A stretch of DNA of 64,000 nucleotides from Ulota crispa (Eukaryota > Streptophyta > Bryopsida > Orthotrichales > Orthotrichaceae). The notes below the pieces were generated by a model. It made no database searches. It saw only the letters and a program-made list of their open reading frames with translations, and was not told the origin of the DNA. The stretch covers positions 13,302,539 to 13,366,538 of the forward strand of contig OY987248.1 in the NCBI GenBank assembly GCA_963920765.1, written 5' to 3'. Below are positions 24,433-35,484 of the stretch, one piece after another. Each line of letters begins with the position of its first letter. Position 1 is the first letter of the stretch. Both the position numbers and the translations under genes were made by a program.

Positions 24433-26388
24433 ATGGGGTGGTTTAAAGGAGCGGCAGAGTACGAGTCTGTCAAGACAAATGACGACGACGTGGAATTGGC
24501 ATTGAATGGGAGCAGTAAAGGAGACGAGGCTCGACCAAGAAGGCACTTGTCGCAAGCGTATTACCGAAAGCTCAAGCATTACATCGTGTACAGTGGCTTG
24601 ACGTTGTTTACGATCATCATGCAGAGTAACTACCTGGCGTACAAGTTTTACCTCTACTACTTGCATCCAGACGAGTTCCTGCAAAGGCCGTGGCTCATCA
24701 GTCTCCTCTGCTGTGAATGTGTGTATCTCTTCTCCTCCTTGTTAGGTGCATTCGACCATTTGTTGCCGCCATGTAGTCGGCCAGATCTGGGATTACTCGA
24801 CACGTCGCAGAGCAACTCCCCAACGGTGGACATATTCATTCCGACCTGCAAGGAGCCCACGGACATCCCCGTGGAGGCTGTCAAGGCAGCTCTAGCCATG
24901 GACTATCCCCCGGATCTAGTGAAGGTGTTCGTGCTCGACGATGGCGGCGACGACGAGCTGCGCGCGTTCTGCGAGGCTGTGAAGGTCGAGACCAGTGCCG
25001 GGGAGAAGCGCGTGGTGTACATTCGCCGGGAGAAGCGGCAAGGGGTGCCGCACAACTTCAAGTGCGGCAACATGAACAACGGGCTGACGCACTCGACTGC
25101 GGAGTTTGCCGTCATGATGGACGCCGACATGATCCTGCATCCCTCGTATTTGCGTCGCATCTTGCCGCACATTGTGAACTCCTCCGACGTGAGCTTTGTC
25201 CAGATCCCACAAGCGTTCTACAATCTGCCCGTCGGCGATCCCTTGAACGATTCCTGCGTCATGGGCTACCACAGGATTCTCCCCAACAGAGACAGCATGG
25301 GCACGGCCACGTGTGTGGGCACTGGCACACTGTTCCGGCGCAAGCATTTGGACGCGATTGGCGGATTCCAGCCGCAATCCATCACCGAAGACACCATGAC
25401 GGCGTACATGCTCTTCAACCGCGGGTACGAGTCCGTGTACGTGGACGAGAAGCTGCAGATCGGGCTCACGCCATGGACGTTCGAGGGTTACGTCAAGCAG
25501 AGAACGCGCTGGGGAAAGGGCGCGATTCAGCAGTGGGCGGCGTCGTGGCGAGCATGTTTGGGGAGGGACAGCCAGCTCAACCTCGTCCAAAAAGTGTACT
25601 ACTTCTACCACACGGGCTACTACTTCGTCTCGTTCGTCAACGTCGTACTCATGGCGACCTTGATGAGCGCGCTTGCCTTCAACGCCAGGCTCGCGGTCGG
25701 AACGGACGCTGAGAACATCACGCTCATCAAGTACCTGACGTTCTACCTGATCTCGCTCCGCATCGCCTGGTTCGCGCTCTGGATCAACGTGCCCCAAGGG
25801 ATGATGATGCGCAACCGCGACGAGTCCCACTTCTGGTGGATGACGCCGTACTTCCTGCAAATGTGCGTGGAATCCATGCGCGACTTCAAAGCCACCTTCG
25901 AATTCGTGCCCTCGAGCAACATCGACAGGAACGCGGCAGCAGCGGGGGCGTCGAAATCCGGGTTCGTGCCGTCATGGATCTCCAAGTACGCTCTAGTGAA
26001 ATGGCACCTGGCGTTCGTCGCCGTCGCCATGGCCGTGGTTGTCAGCCGCGTGTCGAAAGCGTTCGTCGATCGCGACTGCGGCGAAACGTTTCTGGCTCTT
26101 GGCTTGTCCATCTTCCTCGTCACCGTGTCTGCGCACATGCTGATCCCCGTGGCGTTCATCTGCTTCGCTCCCAATTTCAAGCCCGCGGATCGCAAGTCGC
26201 TCATCCGATTCAATGCCGAGGGCGTGCCGGTGTTCACTCCAGGCTCCGATGGTGAGCCCCAGTGGGCCTGGAGCGTGATCCCGTACGAGATTCTGTCGTG
26301 GGTGACGTTGATCTTCTGGGCGGTAGTCCTGGTGTTCGTCCTCCGAAACCCCACTGGTGATGTCTTCCAGTCATGGTGCAAAGCTTGA
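24433..26388 (+). CDS. BcsA-type membrane glycosyltransferase family 2 (cellulose-synthase-like)
   Basis: Predicted 651-residue processive beta-glycan synthase of a membrane. It would transfer sugar from a nucleotide-sugar and extrude the polymer through its own transmembrane pore. The start is the ATG at 24433 (MGWFKGAAEYES); the frame is open upstream only to a GTG. Two transmembrane segments lie near residues 50-72 and 88-107. The GT domain carries DDGG (169-172), DAD (230-232), TED (318-320) and QRTRW (356-360), the D,D,D,QxxRW set. Further membrane segments lie at about 390-418, 430-453, 520-542, 555-582 and 612-640. FKAT at 485-488 resembles the FxVT gating loop of bacterial BcsA. There is no RING finger, no plant-specific inserts and no PilZ domain, and no intron in the coding region. 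QRxRW is the bacterial/fungal form. The product (cellulose, mixed-linkage glucan or other) cannot be told. Strongly GC-rich compared with its surroundings. Confidence 0.88.
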   Translation: MGWFKGAAEYESVKTNDDDVELALNGSSKGDEARPRRHLSQAYYRKLKHYIVYSGLTLFTIIMQSNYLAYKFYLYYLHPDEFLQRPWLISLLCCECVYLFSSLLGAFDHLLPPCSRPDLGLLDTSQSNSPTVDIFIPTCKEPTDIPVEAVKAALAMDYPPDLVKVFVLDDGGDDELRAFCEAVKVETSAGEKRVVYIRREKRQGVPHNFKCGNMNNGLTHSTAEFAVMMDADMILHPSYLRRILPHIVNSSDVSFVQIPQAFYNLPVGDPLNDSCVMGYHRILPNRDSMGTATCVGTGTLFRRKHLDAIGGFQPQSITEDTMTAYMLFNRGYESVYVDEKLQIGLTPWTFEGYVKQRTRWGKGAIQQWAASWRACLGRDSQLNLVQKVYYFYHTGYYFVSFVNVVLMATLMSALAFNARLAVGTDAENITLIKYLTFYLISLRIAWFALWINVPQGMMMRNRDESHFWWMTPYFLQMCVESMRDFKATFEFVPSSNIDRNAAAAGASKSGFVPSWISKYALVKWHLAFVAVAMAVVVSRVSKAFVDRDCGETFLALGLSIFLVTVSAHMLIPVAFICFAPNFKPADRKSLIRFNAEGVPVFTPGSDGEPQWAWSVIPYEILSWVTLIFWAVVLVFVLRNPTGDVFQSWCKA

Positions 26389-26750
26389 AATCTTGAATGC
26401 ATAACTGCACGCCATTCACGTTTAAACCATATTTAAGCTTACTAGTACTTCGATGCAGCCAACGTTTGTTCCAAAGTTGACGTTTTTGCGACGTTTTTGC
26501 ATCAAGGATTCTTGCGCAATTGCTGTCACTCTTGTACAAAATCGCTAACAAAATTACGGCAGATTGAACGTTGCAACTAGATTGCAATGGGTATGTAAAT
26601 CTTCGATTACTCTGTATACAAGCATCTATTTTTAATGCTTTTTCTAGAAGGAACCTGGTCCACATCAAGGGTGTGAAATGTGAATCCCTGCGCCTGACAC
26701 CTAAATAACATCCGCCCCCACATGGAATTTTCATAATGGGCTTACAGGTC
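26389..26750. other. 3' flank of the GT2 gene
   Basis: Non-coding sequence of even composition, presumably the 3' UTR and downstream region. No canonical AATAAA is present before the next element. Confidence 0.45.
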
Positions 26751-26765
26751 TGTTCACACTTGGTG

Positions 26766-27539
26766 TTAACCCCTAAGCGTCTTGCTAAAAAAATTCAGTA
26801 TACCTCCAACATGAAACCTTCAACACATTCCCCACGTTTTTGGAAAGCTGAATAAGTAATTACATAATCCAAACCAGTCATCATATATCCAACTAGAAAT
26901 CAAATGTTTTAAACCAATTTGATTTCAAATCCAAGTAAATTTGCAAAATCCCCACTGTTGAGAATCTCATGTTTTCCAATATGGGCAAGAGTTCAAAATA
27001 TGGATTTTGGACTTTCATGTAATATTTTCTCAGAAAAAAAATTTACCTAATGGCTAATCTCATGAGATTGTGTCTTGCTATACTTGATGGAACAAAAAAC
27101 TCCACAAATGGATAAAAACTCCAAAAGATATGGTCACTCAAAGTAGCTAGATTCCACTAGCTCCTTACTTTATGCTATAAAAACCTTGCCCAAATCAAGA
27201 AAAGAAAGTGACACATCACCAAACTTCTCCCTTGTACAATACAAGACATGAGAGCACCCATCCCGTTTGCTCTCTAAGCCGCTCCCTTCCTTTGCCCAAA
27301 GACATTCTTCTCCTAATTGTTGAAAAAATAGAATATTTTCCATATTCCATGTAGAATCTAGAGCAAAGGAGGCGCTTCAAGGAACAACAAGCCTATCAGA
27401 AATTTTTCTTGAACTAACAACTTCATTTGGACTTGAGTGGCAAACCAAAATTTTAGCTAAAAATGCCTCTTTTGTATACTTTTACACCTCCAAGCACCCC
27501 CTTTGGCCATATTGGGCTCTTTGGTCCTTTAGGGGTTAA
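26766..27539. mobile_element. TTAA-flanked MITE, CCCCTAAGCGTC end
   Basis: TTAA at 26766-26769 then CCCCTAAGCGTC; inverse GGTCCTTTAGGGG then TTAA at 27536-27539. About 766 bp between targets. The left TTAA is the TTA of the host element's end plus one A, so it landed at the edge of the host repeat. No coding frame supported. Confidence 0.82.
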
Positions 27540-27542
27540 GAG

Positions 27543-28094
27543 TAAGGTAGGTACACCCAATAGTGTAGGTGTACCCAATGCCACTGAAATGTCAAGCATG
27601 CAATCATTTTTGACAAAAGATGTTAGCTATATAAAGATGGCTTACCTTCCGAGTTTCAAAAGATAAGCCATCTTTATATGGCTAAAATCTTCTGTCAGAG
27701 ATGACTAAGGTAGGAGGCTCAAATTCAGAGCAGGCTCTAAAATGGAGCACCTCCCCAAATGTACTCTTTTTGTACATCTTGTTTTTCATAGCCCTTCAAC
27801 AATGTATAGCTCATGTACATTTGAGGAGGCGCTCCATTATAGAGCCCTATGGCCTTTCCACTTCAAATATTCATAACTAATTCCACAAAGTTTCAAAAAA
27901 TATGAAACAACTTGGATTAGATGTTGATTCTTCTTGTCTTTCAAAAAAAGTTTATTGAAAATCATTTCAAGAAGTTTCGCCTACCCAAAATTTAGTTTCA
28001 ACCCTTAGATGCTCCATTTATGAGCCTCCTACCTTACATGCTTGACATTTTAGTGGCATTGGGTACACCCACGCCATTAGGTGTACCTACCTTA
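27543..28094. mobile_element. TA-target foldback MITE (AGGTAGGTACACC ends)
   Basis: TA-AGGTAGGTACACCCAA left and inverse GGTGTACCTACCT-TA right. The arms continue as inverted copies through GCCACTGAAATGTCAAGCAT. The centre has a second hairpin (GATGGCTTA...TAAGCCATC). It is interrupted by the AGGTAGGAGG element at 27706-28035. A close relative without that interruption lies at 58039-58261. Confidence 0.8.
27706..28035. mobile_element. AGGTAGGAGGCTC MITE nested in the previous element
   Basis: TA-AGGTAGGAGGCTC to GAGCCTCCTACCT-TA, 326 bp between TA copies. Closely similar to 23409-23736. Its placement inside 27543-28094 shows it moved later. Confidence 0.85.
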
Positions 28095-28183
28095 GTAGTA
28101 GCAAAGGAAAATTAGATGCATTTGGATACATTTTTAGACTACATTCATATTGCTAATATCATTCCTAACACCAAGTGTGAACA

Positions 28184-30111
28184 TATTTTACATGAGGTAC
28201 TCCATGGCAGGGTTTATTTTTTTGTATTTTTGATGGTAGAGCAACACACATCCCAAGGTTTAAGTAGGTAAGGAAATTTTGGATGGAGCTGGACAAAATT
28301 TAAGACATGTGCATGTTTATCCATAAAGTCTACTTATACTAGTAAACTTCATCCAAAAATTGGTAAACATGGTGCTTAGCTGAGGAAGAATTTTGCAATA
28401 TCATCCATTTTTTCACCAAAATCTTCTAGTGTTGTAAGGGTCAAAGTTTGAGGTAAGATTTAGGAAAAACTTTGCCAAGGAAATTTTTCTTGCTCCATGG
28501 GACAAACTTGCTACACTAAATATTTAATTTAGGTTCACAATTAGATTGCCAATTAGGTTGCCTTATCTTCATCATTTGGCCACTTGGAGGTGCATACAAT
28601 TTTTTAGATACTAGGATTTCACATGGTTTAAAACTTGAACGTCACCAGTTTGTTTATTTGAAACTTTGTTGTTGTTGCCAAGCCCTTTAAAAAAAATTAT
28701 GATAATCATTGATGAAAATTATTGTAGTATCAGTAAGTATTTATATAGTGTAAAATATTAAATTAAGTGTGGGGCAACCTAAATGCAATATTTAATATAC
28801 ATATGGTAAATTTTGAAAATTGAAACCCTGATATTCACATTGTAGAAGTCAGAATTTGATATAAACTTTGCTGAGGTTAATCATATTTGTAAGCATCAAC
28901 AGCAAGAGTGCTTGTTCTATAGCATATTTGGTGTTGATGTTTTGGGAGAATTGGCTATGTATTGTAAAGTAGCGGCAAAAGTGGAAATGAGAGAAATGCC
29001 GGAATTCAAAACTAATGGATAAAAAGTGGTCAAAGTCTCAAAAGAAAGAACACCATAATCATAGTATATAGAGAGGCAATAACCACATCAAGTAGGCCAT
29101 AGTCCCCTTGGCAATGTCACACCCCTTCACTTTTTGACATAGCCCATGGGTATACAAATGCAATGCACTTATTGGATACAAATACGTAGATGCATATTGT
29201 CTTTCATGCTGAATGGGTTTCTTTACCACTCTGGTATTTTTTTTATCCTAGGTTGTAAAAGAATCAATCATGGAAATTATGTACAACAAAAGTAGAACAT
29301 TGTTATGGAAATAACATGACTCGTCACTTTTCCAATGTAATAGGTTGCTTTTCAGGGCAAGACCTAAATTGTATGGGTACCAAGTCTACATTTATTGTTA
29401 CAAAATGTAAGCAAGACCATTGAGGTCTTTGCCCATATGAAATTCACACTGGATTTGCTCTAGACAAAGGTGAGGCTTTAATCTGGTAAAGGCTTATTTC
29501 GTGATCAAGCCGTATATTGCTTCAAAGAGATACTAAATTAAAACGCACTCCTTTCTAAAATCGTATCAAAGGATTACTTAGTTTAATATGTGAAAATGAG
29601 AGTTAATTCATGTTTGCATGAAATTCCAATGCATGTCAAAATAATCTTGCATGGATATGAAGTTGGTGGATCATGGAATGTCATCCATGGATTTTCGTTG
29701 CATTCAAACATTTTGTAAGTAAATAAAGTTTTGACATGAGCGAGAATTTTTCAAACTACACTAAACTCATTTTTACAATATGAACAATGAAATTAAACAT
29801 AAAATTATATAAAAGGAATACCTTTCCTCTCAAGGACACACGGGCAAAGGCAAACCTGAATTTGATTCTATGGTTCATTTTGTCAAGTCTCCAGTTCCTT
29901 AAATTCTTTTGGTGATGTATTACAAATTTGCCAAGCTCTGCTCTTCATTGACAGCGTCAATACTTGTGAGCTCACTAGGGACACAATCTCACATCATAAT
30001 TTGACCTTTTAAGATACTTAATAATAATAGGCTTAAGTTTTGAGGGACGGTCCACATTAAGTTCCAAGTACCACTGAATTTGGTAGAGTCTGATTGGTTG
30101 AGAAGGCTAAA
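28184..30111. other. AT-rich intergenic, no gene recognised
   Basis: A segment around 28535-28615 is the inverse of one near 20815-20910, so part of this stretch is repetitive. Everything else is unassigned. Confidence 0.35.
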
Positions 30112-30468
30112 TTAGAGCATCTATAGCAATCCTGCAATTATCCAAGTTCCTTCAATTCCTCTCTATTCGTTTTAGAGGGAATGGTCAATTATATCTCCAA
30201 CATTGCAGCCCGCTAATGGCGCTAAGTATAATGTCAACGAATCACAAGTCAAGGAACTTTCAAAACCAATAAAGTAAGTTATGATAACAAGAAAATATAA
30301 CTTGTAGAGGGTAATTTAGAAACCCTTCAAGTATGGCTCATTTGAAGGGGGAAGGTAATTAAATGTAGATGGTGACAACCTAATAGGTTGACATCGTTAG
30401 AAATGGTTGCTTTTCATCTAGATTTGAGAGGGGTCCGGACAATTGAAGGGTTGCAAGAGATGCTCTTA
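30112..30468. mobile_element. MITE-like inverted repeat (TAGAGCATCTATAGCAA ends)
   Basis: TAGAGCATCTATAGCAATCC near 30113 has an inverse TTGCAAGAGATGCTCTTA ending near 30468. A TAGAGCATC-type end with about 350 bp between is a design common among plant hAT-like MITEs, but I find no 8-bp duplication, so the superfamily is open. Confidence 0.5.
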
Positions 30469-30845
30469 GAGAAGTTATTTTTCATGTGCCCAAATCCAAT
30501 GTTATTTTTCATGTGCTCAAATTCAATTTTCTCTTTAAAATGTCTCCAACAACACTTTGTGAAACTTTTGAAACCAAGAAAGTGGAAATCTACTTCAAGA
30601 GTTAGATGAATGTAAAATGGAAACCCAATTTAAGAGCCAAGTTTCGTTAAAACTTTAAGAATGTATTTTTTATGTTTCCTTTCTTACCTTTTTAATCCAA
30701 CAAAATTTGAATATAGATTTGAGGAACTGACACTTGTAGAGTAAATCAACCCGAATATAATGTTGGGCTTTGAGACCATCAGTTCCTTTTTATTACATCT
30801 AATTCACGGTTGCAAGTAGGAAAAGTGCCTCGGAATGTAAAGGGC

Positions 30846-31342
30846 ATAGAGCATTGCAATGCAACATTCTAACTGACTCACTAAATACATTACTATTTTT
30901 TATTTGGTGTAAAATTAGAAGTTGAAGTGCATAGAAAAACTTTTTGAGTAACTACAATTATATTTAAATTTGAAGATAGGATAATCAGCATAGAGCCCGT
31001 TGAAAGCAAGCTAAAAAACTAAAGAGATGACAAATCATGTTTAAGAAATAAAATCCATGGTATTGGTACACCAAATTTTCTAATTTTGTTGTGCCATTTT
31101 CATGGATTTTCTTTCTTAAGTATGATTTGCCATCCCTTTTGGCTTTTAGCTTATTTTCTTAAGCTTTATTTTGGTTTATTTTGGTTGTCCAATTTCCAAA
31201 CCTATTTATTGTTTTGTTCGTTCAAATATTATTTTTAACCACTTCCAAAAATATAAATTATAAGTTGAAATTTTATACCAAACAAAAAACAGTAACATAT
31301 TTAGTGAGTCATTTAGAAATGGTCCATTGGCTGATGCTCTTA
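30846..31342. mobile_element. 500-bp foldback with GAGCATTG-type ends
   Basis: TAGAGCATTGCAATG at 30846 and an inverse GGCTGATGCTCTTA at 31342. Long inverted arms include ACTCACTAAATACATTACT / AGTAACATATTTAGTGAGT. The centre (31025-31134) is a tight hairpin around GATGACAAATCATG. No coding content. Confidence 0.6.
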
Positions 31343-31814
31343 CTGTTTTCATAGCCCACTCTGCAAAGGACATAGCCACCAAAGCTGCATGATTTCACTT
31401 CACCCAACCTCATTCATTTTCAAAGCAGTGTTTTTTCTCCGCACTTCGAAAGACCCTAAATATCCTATTTTTTTCCCTTCTAAAAAATACCATGAAAAGG
31501 TAAAAGATTTTCCCAATCAATTATTGTAGCACCTAATTCTAGAAATGTTTTGTTTTTCCTGCCTACGGTCCTAAGCTAGAATGTCCTAACCATGTTCTAC
31601 AGTATCCTATGAAAATTAGTCACTACTTTGACTTCCGTACAATACTCTAATAGAATCAAAAAAATATACTAACTTATTGAACTGTTCATGAGAGTGTGAT
31701 GCTGAGAAGCAATGTGGATGTGAATCTTTTTTTAGTAAACGCAGGCCCGCCTTCATCTTGCCCCAATTCTCCTCTTTTCCTTTACGTGGACTACGGGTGG
31801 AATGAAAGATGATA

Positions 31815-31930
31815 TATTTTATGGAAAATTTGAAGGATACCCCCGAAGTTCGTAATATTTGTACAAATGTCGCTGGTTTTCAGAAATTGCACAAATACCC
31901 TTGGACCATAATTTTTGAGTGTTTGTTTTG
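31815..31930. repeat. left half of the 21610-type foldback repeat
   Basis: Contains TGGAAAATTTGAAGGATACC, GCACAAATACCCTTGGACCATA and the other left-arm landmarks of the family. The matching right arm is missing. Confidence 0.5.
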
Positions 31931-32019
31931 TTGTGCAAGTTACGTCCTTTTTTTTTTGTGTGCACTCAAATATAAGAAAGAAGTAACATGTGTACAATGC
32001 TTGGCAGTATTGTTACATA

Positions 32020-32700
32020 GGTCCACTTTTGGTATTCCAAAGAAGTTTGTATAATAAAGATTAAAAATGACATTTTATTCTTATATTGTTGGTACTTGAT
32101 TCTTATGCAATGTATCCCAATCATGCATACCAAATTTCAATTACTAAAAACCAAAATCCTATTTTTGGTGAATTATTTTGATTAAACGTCATGGTTTTAC
32201 ATGATAATTGATCAAAAAACATTGGTGATGAGTTTCTGAGATTTGATTGCATGGATAAGTAGAAGATATCCATATGCACATCTTTCATTCTAACAAACAT
32301 CTTCAAAAAGTGCAAAGTTCCTTCAATAGAGATTTGAATGCTGGGGTGATCATGACCAAATTAAGTAAAATGTATATTTCTTTATGATAATTAGCTTTTG
32401 GCAAAATAAACATATAATCATGCTCAAAGGTACAAACTCAATCATAATGTATAAGTCAAACATGAGTTTGATTTCCTTAGCCTTAAATTTGTATGAAAGA
32501 AAATTGGAAAACACACTATAGCCCCATAGAGGAAATTTTACCTACATAGTGTGCATCTTTGTTATACAAAAGATGTGAACAATGACGTTTCCTATATATT
32601 TGTGCAATCAAATGTTAAAAAATCATCACATATATTTTTCAATTTTTTTTAATGAGAAGCCAAGAAAATAAAATAAAATAATTCACCAGCAAATAGGGTT
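32020..32700. repeat. degraded copy of the GTACAATACC foldback family
   Basis: 32025-32450 follows the arm of the foldbacks at 32854 and 4163 (TTGGTATTCCAAAGAAGTTTG, CATGGTTTTACA, CACATCTTTC). A poor inverse piece lies at about 32560-32700. Both are diverged, and the outer ends are lost. Confidence 0.55.
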
Positions 32701-32853
32701 CTTATTTTTAGACATTGACATTTTATACGTTGGTGACAGTTCTATAAAACAATACATTTAATAGGATATTAGTTTTGATAAAATATTTTTACAATGAAAA
32801 TAAAAGAAAGAATTTGAAGGGCTTCATGGAGGGGTTGCAAGAGTTTCTAGAGG

Positions 32854-33735
32854 GTACTGTACAATACCAATTCGTATTGATAGGTAGAACCTATTTTGGC
32901 ATTCCAAAAAAGTTTGTATAACAAAAAATCTAAAGGTCAGTTTAATCTCATATTTTTTGCATGTGATTCTCATGCAATCCCAATGGACCATACCAAATCT
33001 TGGTTACTAAACATAAAAATCCTATTTTTGGTAAGTTGTTTTGTGTCAAAATTGTGGTTTTACAAGAAAGTTGATTAAAACACATTGGTGATAAATTTTT
33101 GAGATTTGATTGCATGGATTCTTAGGAGACATCTGTGCGCACATCTTTCCTTATAACAAACATTTTCAAAAAGTTTAAAATTCTTTCAATGGAGACTTGA
33201 ACGTTGATTTAATCAAGGCCAAATTTAGTAAAATAAATATCTCTATTTTTTAAATATTTTTTGGCAAACTAAACATACCATCATGTTCAAAGTTATAGAT
33301 TTAATCATAATGTATGAGTCAAATAGCACAATTTAATTACCATAAAGAATTATTTATTTTACTAAATTTAGTTATGATTACATCAACGTTCAAGTCTCCA
33401 TTGAAAGAATTTTAAACTTTTTGAAAATGTTTGTTACAAGGAAAGATGTGCGCATGGATGTCTCCTATGCATCCATGTAATCAAATCTCAAAAATTCATC
33501 ACCAATGTGTTTTAATCAACTTTCTTGTAAAACCACAATTTTAACACAAAACAACTTACCAAAAATAGGATTTTTATGTTTAGTAACCAAGATTTGGTAT
33601 GGTCCATCGGGATTGCATGAGAATCACATGCCAAAAATATGAGATTAAACTGACCTTTAGATTTTTTGTTATACAAACTTTTTTGGAATGCCAAAATAGG
33701 TTCTACCTATCAATACAAATTGGTACAGTATAGTA
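32854..33735. mobile_element. intact foldback element, about 880 bp
   Basis: GTACTGTACAATACCAATTC at the left is mirrored by GGTACAGTATAGTAC at the right. The two arms of about 385 bases are near-identical inverted copies around an unpaired centre of about 110 bases near 33300. Same family as 4163-5751 but without the nested TTAA element. The 60-codon frame near 32896-33078 reappears in mirror image at 33512-33694 only because of the palindrome. Confidence 0.82.
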
Positions 33736-34613
33736 CCCAAAAGAAAGAGTACATAACACCCTTTTATGGCATCCAAAGAAGTATGTATAACTATGTATAA
33801 CAAAAGAATATAACAAATATTTCATTCTCACATTTTTAATATGCAATCCTCATGCAATCTTGATCAAGCATATCAAATTTCAGTTACTCAAACCCAAAAT
33901 CCTATTTTTGGTAAATGGTTTTGTGTCAAAATCAAGGTTTTACAAGAAAGTTGATTAATAAATAGTGGTGATGAATTTCTGAGATTTGATTGCATGGATA
34001 TATAAGAGACATCCATACGCACATCTTCCTTTCAAACAAACATTTCCAAAAAAATTCAATATTCCTTCTAGAGAGATTTTAATGTCAGAGTAATTATGAC
34101 CAAATTTAGTAAAATACATATTTCTTCATGGAAATTAGTTTTTGGCAAAAATAACATATCATCATGTTTAAAGGTACAAACTTAATTACAATGTATGAGT
34201 CAAATAACAAAAAGTAATTTCCATGCAGAAATATGTATTTCACTAAATTTGGTCATAATCACTTTGACATTAAAATCTCTCCAAAAGGAATATTGAATTT
34301 TTTTGGAAATGTTTGTTTGAAAGGAAGATGTGCGTATGAATGTCTCCTACATATCCATGCAATCAAATCTCAGAAATTCATCACCACTATTTATTAATCA
34401 ACTTTCTTGTAAAACCATGATTTTGATACAAAACCATTTACCAAAAATAAGATTTTGGGTTTGAGTAACTGAAATTTGATATGCTTGATCAAAATTGCAT
34501 GAGGATTGCATATTAAAAATGTGAGAATGATGTGTGAGTTATATTCTTTGTTATACATACTTCTTTGAATGCCATAAAAGGGTGTTATGTACTCTTTCTT
34601 TTGGGTATTGTAC
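33732..34613. mobile_element. adjacent foldback element sharing a border
   Basis: AGTACCCAAAAGAAAGAGTA at 33732 is mirrored by TACTCTTTCTTTTGGGTA near 34607. Arms of about 400 bases with the same internal landmarks as the neighbour but clearly diverged in sequence. Its left end abuts or overlaps by a few bases the right end of the foldback at 32854. Confidence 0.78.
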
Positions 34614-34886
34614 AAGTACAAAATGCTATAAAAGCATGGATTTAATATGGTATCCAAACTTGGGTTGACACAATCAATTGAATCAATTACCATACCACAA
34701 TTTTTTTTTAAATTTTTTAGTGTTGTGCATCATTGTGATTGAATGGTGCCTTGCTTCCATTGGAACCCATGGCTTTTAGCCATCATAGCACTCAACGCTT
34801 TAGATTGGAAAAAGTAAGTTGTAAAATATTTTTCATGTCTTAAAGTACAAATTAAAACCTTTATTTGGGTCTTTTGAAAGGGGTAT

Positions 34887-35173
34887 GGACATAACATTCA
34901 GTAGCCTGAAGAGAGGCTACCTTTTTGTCTCTTCAGGTATCATCCACAAACTTCATCCTGACAGACACAATTTTACTAATTTTTTTATTTTAATTTTTCC
35001 TAACATGGTTGACCCTAACAACAACGTATGTGCATTAAACTAAGCCTCTCTTTCATAAACTCTTTAACAAATTCAGCCAAGTGTCTACATAGCTAAAGAT
35101 AAATGTGAAATATTCCACACCATTTCATCTGGAGGGAGGGCAGCGCCTGGTAGCACTACTGAATGTTATGGGA
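34887..35173. mobile_element. 281-bp MITE, CATAACATTCAGTAG ends, target GGA
   Basis: Perfect 15-bp inverted ends CATAACATTCAGTAG at 34890 and CTACTGAATGTTATG ending at 35170, with GGA on both sides. Just inside the left end is a strong hairpin (CCTGAAGAG...CTCTTCAGG). A 3-bp duplication is typical of PIF/Harbinger or CACTA elements; the ends fit neither consensus clearly. Confidence 0.75.
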
Positions 35174-35484
35174 CAGGCATCTAAAATGTTCGTAATTTTG
35201 CAAAATTAAATGCGTTTACAGGAAAATGAAAGTCATCACAGAATCTTCAGATTGAACGCCTCCATGGCTTGTTTATTTTCAGTTGTGATCAACAAAAGTT
35301 GATGCAATGGCTGAAACTACGCCGTCAGGCGTCAGGACTAAACATACACACACTAGTACCTGTACATGTGAAGAGAGAGCTAAACAAAAAGTGGCAAAAT
35401 TAAGCACTCCAATGCAGGTCTTGATTGCAATGAAGAGTCGATCGGTGCTGCCATGCCAGTAGTGAGTAGTCCAGTACTTACTAC

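Larger units (their letters stand above)
26751..28183. mobile_element. small inverted-repeat element (TGTTCACACTTGGTGTTA ends) expanded by nested insertions
   Basis: TGTTCACACTTGGTGTTA at 26751-26768 has its exact inverse, TAACACCAAGTGTGAACA, ending at 28183. The 1.43-kb interval holds a TTAA element (26766-27539) and a TA element (27543-28094) that contains another (27706-28035). Subtracting these with one target copy each leaves only about 113 bp, so the original was a tiny MITE. Its own target duplication is not evident. Confidence 0.72.

Noticed and set aside
24916..25860. 314-codon open frame antisense to the GT2 gene
   Set aside because: It exists because of the gene's high GC third positions; it is His/Val/Arg-rich without any domain, and the sense strand has clear catalytic motifs.
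25743..26402. 219-codon antisense frame over the GT2 3' half
   Set aside because: Shadow of the same gene, no family features.
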